Positions 32,393 through 41,400 of a stretch of 57,380 nucleotides of DNA are shown in pieces. This DNA comes from Algibacter_G agarivorans (GTDB lineage: Bacteria; Bacteroidota; Bacteroidia; Flavobacteriales; Flavobacteriaceae). The stretch lies in contig NZ_BAABJJ010000043.1 of the NCBI RefSeq assembly GCF_039543245.1, positions 1-57,380 of the forward strand, written 5' to 3'. The translations under genes and the position numbers were made by a program. Positions within the stretch are counted from its first letter, which is position 1; each line of letters opens with the position of its first letter. The notes beneath the pieces are model-generated. The model did no database searches and was not told the DNA's origin. It saw only the letters and a program-made list of their open reading frames with translations.

Positions 32393-33691
32393 TCATACAG
32401 GCTTTTTCTTACTATAAAAACCATCGAATTTATAAACCAAAACCCCTAATATCAGGTTAAGAAGCCCAAGACCGGTCTCTAAGGGTTGGGCAAATACCAG
32501 ATACACCAGCACCCATAAACTCAGGATCAGAAATATAATTTGTGGCAGCGGAAAAAGAGGACTTCTGAAGCCTTTTTTTGTTGTATTCTTTCGCCTCACA
32601 ACAAATACCCCTGCCACCGCTAAAGCGGCAAACAATTGCAGTACAAAACCGCTGTAGATCATCACCTGTTCAAAAGTGCCGGTACATAATAATATGAGTG
32701 TTATTGCCGTTTGTAGCCAAATGGCACGTAAAGGCACCTTGTTTTTTGTTTTTATAGAAAACCATTTCCATAATCGATGATCCTCGGCCATGACCTGTGT
32801 TACCCTGGGGCCTGCCCATACCATGGCGCTTATACTTGATATCAGCATTAAAGCGATGCCGAAACTAATAAGTTCTCCTCCTACGTCCCCGAAAATAGAA
32901 ATGGCTGTAATCTGTCCGATTTCCAATTGCCCTTTAATAGCTTCCAATGGATTCTGCCTTAAGAACACGAAGTTTAACAATACATAAAGCAAGCTTACCA
33001 CAACCGTGCCCAAAAGCAATGCTCTTGGTAAATTTTTACGAGGCTCTCGGATTTCGTCTGCAATGTAAGCGGCTGCGTTCCATCCTGAATAAGAAAATGT
33101 AACATATACAAAGGATACCGCAAAGGCCGGTAGGATGAGTTCCTCTTTCCAGCTTTGATCCCACAGATATGCAGATGCTGCAGGTGTTTTTGTTACCCCA
33201 AAATAGATGAATACCAAAATTAGTAATAGCTTTAGTAAGGTCGTGGTATTTTGTAGTGTACTGCTTCTTTTAATGCTTAGCGAATGAAGTACACTAATCA
33301 TTAAAATAGTAGCTATAGCCAAAACCATACTGGAAACTCCGGTATAGGGTGCAACATATTTCCCTAAAGCCATCCCGGACAGTGCTATGGGTGCAGAAAA
33401 TCCAATAGTTAGCGATACCCATCCCGATAAATACCCTATAGCAGGATGAAATGCTTTAGAAAGGAAATGGTATTCCCCGCCCGATCGTTGCCAGTACGTC
33501 CCCAGTTCTGCATAGCTCAAAGCACCACATAGTGCCATTAAAGCACCTAATAACCACAGCATAATGATAGACCATGTATTTGTGGTATCTGCTAATTGAA
33601 ATCCCAAACTAGTAAAAATACCTGCTCCTATCATGTTGGCCATAACGATAGCAGTAGCTGTAAAAAACCCTATGGAATTAGGCTTATTCAT
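32393..33691 (-). CDS. APC-family amino-acid permease
   Basis: A 432-residue inner-membrane transporter with about 12 hydrophobic helices. The first carries the substrate-binding unwound segment of the family (MANMIGAGIFTSLGF); GALSYAELGTYWQRSGGEYH and YSGWNAAAYIADEIREPRKN follow, both typical of the amino acid-polyamine-organocation superfamily. The closest resemblance is to exchangers and permeases of the LAT/YkbA kind. It lies 142 bases downstream of the archaeal-type SAM synthetase on the same strand, so methionine or a methylated amino acid is an attractive substrate, but this is inference. The ATG at 33691 is clear. Confidence 0.9.
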   Translation of the reverse strand: MNKPNSIGFFTATAIVMANMIGAGIFTSLGFQLADTTNTWSIIMLWLLGALMALCGALSYAELGTYWQRSGGEYHFLSKAFHPAIGYLSGWVSLTIGFSAPIALSGMALGKYVAPYTGVSSMVLAIATILMISVLHSLSIKRSSTLQNTTTLLKLLLILVFIYFGVTKTPAASAYLWDQSWKEELILPAFAVSFVYVTFSYSGWNAAAYIADEIREPRKNLPRALLLGTVVVSLLYVLLNFVFLRQNPLEAIKGQLEIGQITAISIFGDVGGELISFGIALMLISSISAMVWAGPRVTQVMAEDHRLWKWFSIKTKNKVPLRAIWLQTAITLILLCTGTFEQVMIYSGFVLQLFAALAVAGVFVVRRKNTTKKGFRSPLFPLPQIIFLILSLWVLVYLVFAQPLETGLGLLNLILGVLVYKFDGFYSKKKPV

Positions 33692-33833
33692 TATTGTATT
33701 CCATCAATTGATTCATGTTAAATTTTTCTACTTTAGCAGAAAAACCTACCCACCACGTCTTCATTCTTGAAAGCGCTCATTATAAAAATCTATGGCAATC
33801 ATGTTTCATAATAAAGTTTATTATGACGAATAC

Positions 33834-34985
33834 CTATTGATATAATATGCGATCCCAATATTTAGAAAGTTCCTTGAGCTTTTCTTTGGCAAAACGTTCA
33901 ATGGTTTTGTTATCAGCATTCTTGTTTTTTAATTGAACATGTAAGAGCTGTGGCTCATCTATAGGTTTACCAATTTGCGATACAATAAAGACACGAGCAT
34001 AATCGGCAAATTTGCTTTCTACAATGGCACGACTGAGGTCCATGGCAAAGTAATTGTATATTTTACCAGTATGATTTAGTGGGTTTTTTCCAGACGTGGC
34101 TTCCAGACTCATAGGATGATAAGGCGTAATTAATCCGTTGATTCTATTTCCTCGTCCTACTTGTCCGTCGTCACCATGTTCGGCACTTGTACCTGTAACG
34201 GTAAGATAGATGCTTTCGTTATTATAATCATCGGCCGTATTGATGTGTACTTCGGCATCAGTCAACTCCAAACTATGGATGATATATGCTTTTACGGCTT
34301 CCTTTTTGCTGATATAATCATTCAAATCTGTGATATAGGTATCAATCATGGCCATAGCAATGGTAAAATACCTTTTTGAATATGCTTTAACACCCATAAC
34401 CTTGGTGTCTTCCCCAATAAAGGGAAATTGAATTTTTGTAGTTGGGTCATTTAACAAGGTATCAATCATAATGATGGTCTCTTCCAAAGGCGTTTTAGGA
34501 TAGAAACCAGCGCCAAATGAAGTGTCATTGGCTAATGGCATGTCACCTTTTCCAAAACGCTTAAACAACTCGACCAGATCGGCACTTCCCGAACGTATAT
34601 TAGAAGTAATCTTAATATCTTTTGCAGCATCCAGATGTCGGATATTTTTTTGTAACCACTTTTTTGCGGTTTCAATAGCAATGTCTTCAACAGGAATTTT
34701 TTTATCTTTTATTTGAGCCGTAGCCCTTCCGGCAATAATCAGCTGAATAGGTTGTATTACTTTCCCGCCTCCATAGGCAGGCTTCGATTGCCCTCCAACT
34801 AAAAGGGCCTTATCAACATTATGGTGCATGATGGCGCCAAATTCTTTTATATAATACTGACAAAGTTCTTTTGAAATTTGCTCGGTGATCTCATCGCATA
34901 TCGTGTCAGGATGCCCCATGCCCTTTCGTTCGGCCATCTCAACAGAATCATCAATAATACTTCCTATGATGATGTTATTTGCCAT
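33834..34985 (-). CDS. S-adenosylmethionine synthetase, archaeal type
   Basis: It makes S-adenosylmethionine from methionine and ATP. The 383-residue protein belongs to the archaeal MAT family (PF01941 type), not the bacterial MetK family. Motifs: ERKGMGHPDTICD (19-31), IMHHNVDKALLVGG (52-65), YGGGKVIQPI, SNIRSGSADLVELF, LANDTSFGAGF, a TGTSAEHGDDGQVGRGNR glycine-rich segment and PMSLEATSGKNPLNHTGKIY. All look intact. It is 14 bases downstream of the isoaspartyl methyltransferase gene, which suggests one transcript. The enzyme type is unusual for Bacteroidota and points to lateral transfer. Whether a bacterial metK also exists in the genome cannot be seen here. Confidence 0.92.
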   Translation of the reverse strand: MANNIIIGSIIDDSVEMAERKGMGHPDTICDEITEQISKELCQYYIKEFGAIMHHNVDKALLVGGQSKPAYGGGKVIQPIQLIIAGRATAQIKDKKIPVEDIAIETAKKWLQKNIRHLDAAKDIKITSNIRSGSADLVELFKRFGKGDMPLANDTSFGAGFYPKTPLEETIIMIDTLLNDPTTKIQFPFIGEDTKVMGVKAYSKRYFTIAMAMIDTYITDLNDYISKKEAVKAYIIHSLELTDAEVHINTADDYNNESIYLTVTGTSAEHGDDGQVGRGNRINGLITPYHPMSLEATSGKNPLNHTGKIYNYFAMDLSRAIVESKFADYARVFIVSQIGKPIDEPQLLHVQLKNKNADNKTIERFAKEKLKELSKYWDRILYQ

Positions 34986-34999
34986 ACTGTTTTTTTATA

Positions 35000-35707
35000 T
35001 TATTTGTTGCCACCAAGCTTCTTATCCCTGGTAAAGGGTACAAATCGCACAGGTATTAATTTTTTCCGGGTAATCTTATTTTTCTTTTTTGTAATCAATA
35101 CCAAATGGCTCACGTATTTATACTGCCCTACAGGTATGATCATTCTTCCACCAATCTTCAATTGGTCTATTAGGGGCTGGGGAATGCTGTCGGCACCTGC
35201 TGTTACGATAATAGCATCAAAAGGCGCTTTTGCAGGCCAGCCGTAATAACCGTCACCCCATTTTACATTAACATTGGCATAGCCTAAGTCTTGCAATCGG
35301 TCTTTGGCTTTAAAGGCCAAGTGCTTTACAATTTCAATAGTATATACAGTATCAACAATTTTTGCCAGAATGGCTGCTTGATATCCCGAACCTGTGCCTA
35401 TTTCTAATACCTTATCGCTTTCTTTTAACTGCAGTGCCTCAGTCATAAAAGCGACAATATACGGTTGGGAAATCGTTTGACCTTCTCCTATAGGTAGTGG
35501 ACCGTCTGTATAGGCATATGGTTTCTTATTTTCGGGGACAAAAAGATGCCGAGGAACGTTTTGCATCGCCAAAAGCGTAGCAGCGTCTTTTATACCTCTT
35601 GCTTCTAGCTGCGTTTTTACCATGTGCTCCCTTTTGACCGTGTAATCCTCCTGGCCAAAACCAATCATGAAGACAATACATGCTATGGCAGTTATACTAT
35701 TTTTCAC
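35000..35707 (-). CDS. pcm: Protein-L-isoaspartate O-methyltransferase, with signal peptide
   Basis: It methylates isoaspartyl residues in damaged proteins with S-adenosylmethionine. The 235-residue protein has the PCMT motifs RHLFVPENKKPYAYTDGPLP, IGEGQTISQPYIVAFMTE, the SAM loop VLEIGTGSGYQAAILAK, VKWGDGYYGWP and FDAIIVTAGAD. A hydrophobic N-terminus ending MIGFGQ looks like a cleavable signal peptide, implying export, although SAM is cytosolic. The start is GTG at 35707: an in-frame TGA lies two codons upstream and the next ATG would remove most of the signal. It is the first gene of the pcm-SAM synthetase pair; no SAM riboswitch was recognised upstream. Confidence 0.92.
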   Translation of the reverse strand: MKNSITAIACIVFMIGFGQEDYTVKREHMVKTQLEARGIKDAATLLAMQNVPRHLFVPENKKPYAYTDGPLPIGEGQTISQPYIVAFMTEALQLKESDKVLEIGTGSGYQAAILAKIVDTVYTIEIVKHLAFKAKDRLQDLGYANVNVKWGDGYYGWPAKAPFDAIIVTAGADSIPQPLIDQLKIGGRMIIPVGQYKYVSHLVLITKKKNKITRKKLIPVRFVPFTRDKKLGGNK

Positions 35708-35972
35708 TTCTCAAATGGATATGCGTTGATGTACCAGTGAATTAAATGTTCTAAATTAAACCATAAAGGAGACCTTGACAATGACTTACATCATTATTAA
35801 AAAGTTTGATGTTATTATCGTTGTAAAAGAAATGTGTATAGTTAAATGGTACACCTTGAAGAAATATTGGTATACCTAATAGTATGCCTTTTGTGATGAA
35901 ATAACTTGGCAGGTGGTATTTGAAGTGAAATGTAATAGTGCAGTAAAAGCAGGTTTTAACAGGAAAGTATTA

Positions 35973-36010
35973 AAAACAAAAAAGTCCAACATTGCTGCTG
36001 GACTTTTTTT
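35973..36010 (-). terminator. Intrinsic terminator of tRNA-Asn
   Basis: On the minus strand AAAGTCCAGC, a short loop and GTTGGACTTT form a stem followed by a T-rich tract (TTTTTTGTTTTTA). It starts directly after the tRNA 3' end. Confidence 0.85.
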
Positions 36011-36011
36011 G

Positions 36012-36085
36012 CTCCTTCTCTTGGGCTCGAACCAAGGACCCTCTGATTAACAGTCAGATGCTCTAACCAACTGAGCTAAGAAGGA
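36012..36085 (-). tRNA. tRNA-Asn (anticodon GUU)
   Basis: On the minus strand the 74-base gene has a 7-bp acceptor stem TCCTTCT/AGAAGGA with discriminator G, a D arm TAGCTCAGTTGGTTAGAGCA, the anticodon loop CTGTTAA within CTGACTGTTAATCAG and a T arm with GGTTCGAGCC. CCA is not encoded. It has its own promoter and terminator. It marks the right edge of the accessory block, and tRNA genes are frequent integration sites; no second copy of its 3' end was found in the window. Confidence 0.97.
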
Positions 36086-36108
36086 GTGTGCTTTTTACTT
36101 AGCGAGTG

Positions 36109-36139
36109 CAAATATATGTTGTTTTTTAATTACTACAAA
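36109..36139 (-). promoter_or_regulatory. Promoter of tRNA-Asn
   Basis: Minus strand TTTG (36139-36136), exactly 19 bases, TATATTTG (36116-36109): an exact match to the Bacteroidetes consensus, with the tRNA 5' end 23 bases beyond the -7 box. Confidence 0.75.
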
Positions 36140-36156
36140 TATTTTTTTGAAAAATT

Positions 36157-37488
36157 TTACCCAAAAATGGCTTTATAAATATCATTACCATTAGCAAATA
36201 AAACTAAAGCTATTAAAATAAAGAATCCTACCATTTGGGCATACTCCATAAACTTGTCTCCAGGTTTTCTTCCAGAAACCATTTCATATAGCAAAAACGC
36301 CACATGACCACCATCTAACGCTGGTATTGGCAATAAATTTAAAACCCCTAGCATGATAGATAAAAAGGCGGTTAAATACCAAAATGCTTGCCAGTTCCAC
36401 ACAGGTGGAAACATTTGCCCTATAGCAGCAAACCCACCAATTTGTGAGGCTCCTTTTTTGGTGAATATATATTTAAACTGCGCTAAATAATCCTTGATTT
36501 CCCAATAAGCTTGGCTCGCTCCTCCCGAAATACTTTCAGAAAGTGTATAGCTTCTAGGGTTAAACTTTATATAATCTAAATCTGTTTTGGTAGTAAGAAC
36601 ACCTATTTTGTTATCTTCAGTCGGTGTAATAGATAATTCCAGTTTTTCATTATTACGTTCAACTTCTATGACTGCATGGTCTTTAATGTTGTTTTTCAAC
36701 CCATAAATAAAATCTGAAAAGTAATTAACGGGTGCTCCATTTATTGCTACAATTTTATCGTTTGCTTTTAACCCTGCTTTTGCAGCTGGAAAATCAGCTA
36801 TAACCGAATCTATTTGAAACGGAGAACGGGCTTCTAACCCAGGTAAATCTCCAGCTTCGAAAAGCTGTGTGCCAATATCTTCAGGAAGTTTAATGTCTTC
36901 AATAGTGCCATTAACATGTTCTACCTTCACATTATCGACTTTCCTAAACATCAAAATTTTATTAATATTTATTGTAAGTTCTTCAACAGGTTTTCCATTT
37001 ACAGAAATAATTTTATCCCCTTGTTGAAACCCATAATTCTCTAATGTTTTAGTAACTCCGTAACCGTATTTTACATCATCTTTTCCGGTATAATTTGTCC
37101 CCCAAACCATAAGCATAACCATAAACAAGAAAACGGCTAAAATAAAATTAACGGTAACTCCGCCAAGCATAATAATTAAACGTTGCCATGCTGGTTTTGA
37201 ACGAAATTCCCATGGTTGTGGCTCCTGAGCCATTTGCTCGGTATCCATACTTTCATCAATCATCCCAGCTATTTTCACATAACCTCCTAATGGCAACCAA
37301 CCAATACCGTAAACGGTATCACCTATTTTCTTTTTAAAAAGTGAAAACTTCACATCAAAAAACAGATAAAATTTTTCAACTCGCGTTTTAAATATTTTAG
37401 CAGGTATAAAGTGTCCTAACTCATGTAAAACAACTAATATGGAAAGGCTCAATAGCAACTGACCGCCTTTTATTAAAAATACTGACAT
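36157..37488 (-). CDS. rseP: RIP metalloprotease RseP
   Basis: An intramembrane site-2 zinc protease that cleaves membrane-embedded anti-sigma factors or signal-peptide remnants. The 443-residue protein has the HExxH motif at 22-26 (VVLHELGHF), the GGYVKIAGM segment, a transmembrane helix (MLGGVTVNFILAVFLFMV) and two PDZ regions (GFQQGDKIISVNGKPVEEL and PAAKAGLKANDKIVAINGAP). The third zinc ligand lies in LLPIPALDGGH, and a last helix ends the protein. The ATG at 37488 is clear. A canonical -7 box (minus TACTTTTG, 37519-37512) lies 24 bases upstream. The stop codon is close to the tRNA-Asn promoter. Confidence 0.96.
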   Translation of the reverse strand: MSVFLIKGGQLLLSLSILVVLHELGHFIPAKIFKTRVEKFYLFFDVKFSLFKKKIGDTVYGIGWLPLGGYVKIAGMIDESMDTEQMAQEPQPWEFRSKPAWQRLIIMLGGVTVNFILAVFLFMVMLMVWGTNYTGKDDVKYGYGVTKTLENYGFQQGDKIISVNGKPVEELTININKILMFRKVDNVKVEHVNGTIEDIKLPEDIGTQLFEAGDLPGLEARSPFQIDSVIADFPAAKAGLKANDKIVAINGAPVNYFSDFIYGLKNNIKDHAVIEVERNNEKLELSITPTEDNKIGVLTTKTDLDYIKFNPRSYTLSESISGGASQAYWEIKDYLAQFKYIFTKKGASQIGGFAAIGQMFPPVWNWQAFWYLTAFLSIMLGVLNLLPIPALDGGHVAFLLYEMVSGRKPGDKFMEYAQMVGFFILIALVLFANGNDIYKAIFG

Positions 37489-37511
37489 CTACAATTTTTT
37501 TTATAATCGCA

Positions 37512-37519
37512 CAAAAGTA
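37512..37519 (-). promoter_or_regulatory. -7 box of rseP
   Basis: Minus TACTTTTG fits TANNTTTG and gives a leader of about 18 bases. The -33 element is not clear. Confidence 0.4.
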
Positions 37520-37631
37520 ACGTTTTAAACCAACTTTGAAAAGACAATTGTAGAATGCCATTAGTTTTAACATGAATTTAAGCTTCAATACTATTCTGCA
37601 AATCTAAATTTCATTGTATTTTTGCCCCACC

Positions 37632-37672
37632 CAGCTTTGTTAACACAAAGCTGACCTCCCCAAAGGGAAGGT
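37632..37672. repeat. Double hairpin upstream of the SCO gene
   Basis: CAGCTTTGT-TAAC-ACAAAGCTG (37632-37653) is a perfect 9-bp stem; ACCTCCC-CAAA-GGGAAGGT follows at 37654-37672. The pair resembles another dispersed flavobacterial intergenic repeat, from memory. Confidence 0.5.
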
Positions 37673-37726
37673 ATAATTAGAAATTCCTAGGTTGACTATC
37701 GGAATTTGTTAAATTCATAAGATTAA

Positions 37727-38395
37727 ATGTTATCATTTTTTAAAGGTTACAAAATTTTTGCCATTGTTTTTATAATAATTTCTATTGTTATTATTTCAAT
37801 AATATACAATACGTTAAATGTTTACCAGCCACTTCCTATTTACCAACCAACCATGGTAAGCACAGAACTTGTGGATAGCACGATTCAATATCAAAAAAAA
37901 TATCATAAAATAGCAGATTTCAGTCTTACTAATCAAAATGGAAAAACCATTACCCAAAACGATTACAAAGACAAAATTTACGTTGTCGATTTCTTTTTTA
38001 CCACATGCCAAACCATTTGTCCGATTATGACTAGCAACATGGTAGACATTCAAAAAGAAATTATAAATGATGATGACGTTATGCTGCTATCTCATTCCGT
38101 AACTCCAGAAATTGATAGCGTGGCTCAACTAAAACGTTATGCTTTAAAAAAAGGCGTGAATGATAAAAAATGGAACTTAGTTACTGGTGATAAAAAAGAG
38201 ATTTACAAACTGGCCCGCAAAAGCTATTTAGCTGTAAAAGACAATGGGGACGGTGGTCCTTTTGATATGGTACATACCGAAAATTTTATGTTGATTGATA
38301 AGAAACGTCAAATTCGAGGTTATTATGATGGCACAAATTCTGAGGATATTAATCGCTTGCTTAACGATATTGCTATTTTGAAAGAAGAATATTAA
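37727..38395 (+). CDS. SCO1/SenC-family protein
   Basis: A membrane-anchored thioredoxin-fold protein used in copper delivery to cytochrome c oxidase or as a thiol reductase. The 222-residue protein has one N-terminal transmembrane helix (FAIVFIIISIVIISII) and the copper-binding cysteines C94 and C98 in FTTCQTICPIMTSNM. The copper histidine is H183 in MVHTENFMLID. The length and motif order are normal. The ATG at 37727 is clear. It is divergent from rseP with repeat DNA between them and convergent with the following T9SS gene, 22 bases apart. No cytochrome oxidase genes are in the window. Confidence 0.92.
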   Translation: MLSFFKGYKIFAIVFIIISIVIISIIYNTLNVYQPLPIYQPTMVSTELVDSTIQYQKKYHKIADFSLTNQNGKTITQNDYKDKIYVVDFFFTTCQTICPIMTSNMVDIQKEIINDDDVMLLSHSVTPEIDSVAQLKRYALKKGVNDKKWNLVTGDKKEIYKLARKSYLAVKDNGDGGPFDMVHTENFMLIDKKRQIRGYYDGTNSEDINRLLNDIAILKEEY

Positions 38396-38417
38396 CACTA
38401 ACTTTTTTTTTGAAATA

Positions 38418-41400
38418 TCAATTCACAATTATCTTTTTGGTTATTACTTCATTTGCCTCTGTTCGCATACACACCACATAAGCGCCTGTCGATATATTTG
38501 TGAATTGCAATCCGTTCTGTAACCTTTCACTTGAAACATTTGTTAATTCTAAAACAGCTAGCCCTCGCATACTTATCAATGACAGTTTGCTCACTGGGCT
38601 GTTAAGTTTTTTAACATATAGCGTGTTGGCAGTATTCTTATAATAAATGAAGTTTTCTGTAATTGTTGCTTCTTCTGTACTCAAGCTCTGCTGTTCGCTT
38701 TGGAAAACAATCTCAAACCTATTATTGAACACACCCTGTTCTGATGAAAAACCATAAGCCGTACCTTCAGTTAAATCGAAATACATTCCTGTTAGGTTAT
38801 CTTTCAAAAAAACAGCTTGATCTTCTTCAATATGTTCAAATTCTGAAATTTTAATCTCAAAGGCGTTATCACCAGATGATTTAAAATTCAAAGGCACCGC
38901 TTTATCATCTGTAATAGCACTATAAGCTTGCATATTCATGTTTTTACCTTCCAAATTCAAATTCAAATCGTTGTTGTTTAATTCGTCGCATTCTGCATCA
39001 TAGCCATAATCATACCCATCTGAAGTCTTTTCACTAAATCCTAAAAGCAATTCTCTTCGTGTCTCGGGACCTGATGTAGAATTAAATTCTAAACGAATTT
39101 TTTTCATATCTTCACTCGTCGTTTTTTCTTTGGAAGTTTTTCCTTTTGATGATTTAGTGTTTCCTGATTTTGAAAATGTTGAGCCATTGTTATAAGTACC
39201 ATCTGCATCGGCTTCTTTAATAAACACACGTTGGTTATTGTTAAATTCCACAGTACCATCTGCAACAATTTCTGTAATGAACCCTTGACCTACCGGAAGG
39301 TATCTTGTTGGGACTATCGTGCCATCCTGTGAGCCATTATTAGCGCCATAAAAGCCAACGAATTGGTAGGCTCTACATGACCCTAATTTGTTTACCTGGG
39401 CATAACCGCCATTATAATCATTTAGGTTATGAGAAGTCCCGCTCCATTGTTGCCATAATTGCAAGGTGCCGTCTATAACTCCTGCATTATCATCTATAAA
39501 TTTATGGATATCGATAGCTGATGCATATGGGTTCCCTAATAAATATTCGGTTTTTGATACCGATGTTACCGAACCTGGCCCGCCAACATCCGCAACATTG
39601 ATAAATATAGTACCATTATTGGGTTTGCCTTCAAAAATATATTGTTGTTCCGGAGCTACTGTCCCTGTTCCTTTTTGGGTATATCCAACACCTGACTTCA
39701 AGGCTGTTGATGTAGATATCTGTGCCCAATCCCAATAAGTCTTTCCGTTTATAAACGTGTACAACCAATAGGTACTTATGTTTCCGTTTGCGGTATAACC
39801 TGACGTAAATTGGCAATTGAACCCAGAATCGTCTTTAATCATCTGTAGGCTGAATTCTGTGTTGTTTGTATTATTAGTCGCTGCATTATTATCCGTTAAA
39901 CTCGAAGCCGATAAAGCTCCAACTGGAGATGACCAGTAGTTGTACCAGTATGGACTGGCCGTTCCTTCTTGACGCCTTAACACTTTACCGGTTGCAGAGG
40001 TTACCAAATCACTGTTTATAGTCTGTATTAATTGAGAATCATCCATTAAATCCAATGTTCCGTTCAACTCTAAATACCAGCTGTTCTCCACTAGATTGTC
40101 ACCGTTAACCGTTAAGGTTTTTCCACTATCAATAACCAATCCTAAACTTTTTGTTGAATGGCTTGCCGAAACATCATCTTTTATATGTAATATAATCCAA
40201 TCTTTATTATTTGCCACATCCTCAATATCCCAAACATCTCCATGCCTCCAAGTGGATGCCGTGCTCCAAGAACCATCATTTGCAGTAACATAGGGCATCG
40301 GTGCTGTTTGCTGTTGCATGGATGTTATATTATGCAACTTAGTAATTCTATCATTACTAGAATAATCAGTAGTTCTATCATATGAAATTATATCTGTCAT
40401 TGGATAATAAGCCAGTAAGCTTGCCCAAGGAATTGTAGAATTAGTCACTATATCATCTATGTTTTTATCAATAATCGACCCTTTAATTAATCCAGAATTG
40501 TTCTCTATTTGTTGATAAACCATTCTTTGAATTTGACTCTCTGTTAGTGAAGAATTAAACACTCTAACTTCATCTATATCACCTTTAAAATATTCTCTAT
40601 TTGCTACGACTTTAGTGGTTCGTCCAACTTCAAAATTCCCATTTGAATAGACCGTGTTTTCAATAACACCTCCTGTACTGCCTACGTTTACAGAGGTCAT
40701 AAAATCACCATCAATAAATAACGACATAATCCCTGTAGCACTAGTATAAGTTCCAGTAATATGATGCCATTCATCAAAATTAATGGCACTGCAATTTATA
40801 GACACTTCTGCATTTCCAGCAGTTTTCAAAGTAAACTTAGGAGTTTTTCCATTTTGCAACCATAATTTAAAACCCGTATCTTCTCCAGCAATGGTCATGT
40901 CTGTTGAATTACCTGAATCTGTTTTTACCCAAGCCATTAGTGTAACAGCACTTAATCCATTTATAAATTCTGGTGTAGATAAATAATCATCAACACCATC
41001 AAAATCTAATTTTGATTGGAGTAAAACAGGGTTTATTATAATATTTGCTCCACAATCTTCTAATATAAGATCTGTAGATGCTGGAATTGTTACATCTAAA
41101 AGCACATCAATATCCTCAATACACGAAGCACAAACAGAATCAAAACCACCACCATCATTAATATCATAATACATATGCCCGGTAACCGTTGCTCCACTAG
41201 AGAGTGTTGCATTATTTCTAACAATTAAAAAAGAGTTAACATCATTACCTATTAAATCATCATTACTTAAATGAATATCGTTAAGCAACATGGTATCATT
41301 ATTAAAAAATTTAGCTGTACCAAAATTTAAAACACCGTCTAAAACAAACAATCCGTCATTAGTATAATCCGCATTTAACGACATATCTGAATGGATATAA

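Noticed and set aside
34878..35246. 122-codon plus-strand frame across the SAM synthetase and pcm junction
   Set aside because: Antisense to two enzymes with intact motifs, no recognisable domain.
35708..35972. SAM riboswitch upstream of the pcm-SAM synthetase pair
   Set aside because: No SAM-riboswitch-like helices or conserved words were seen in the gap between pcm and the tRNA terminator.
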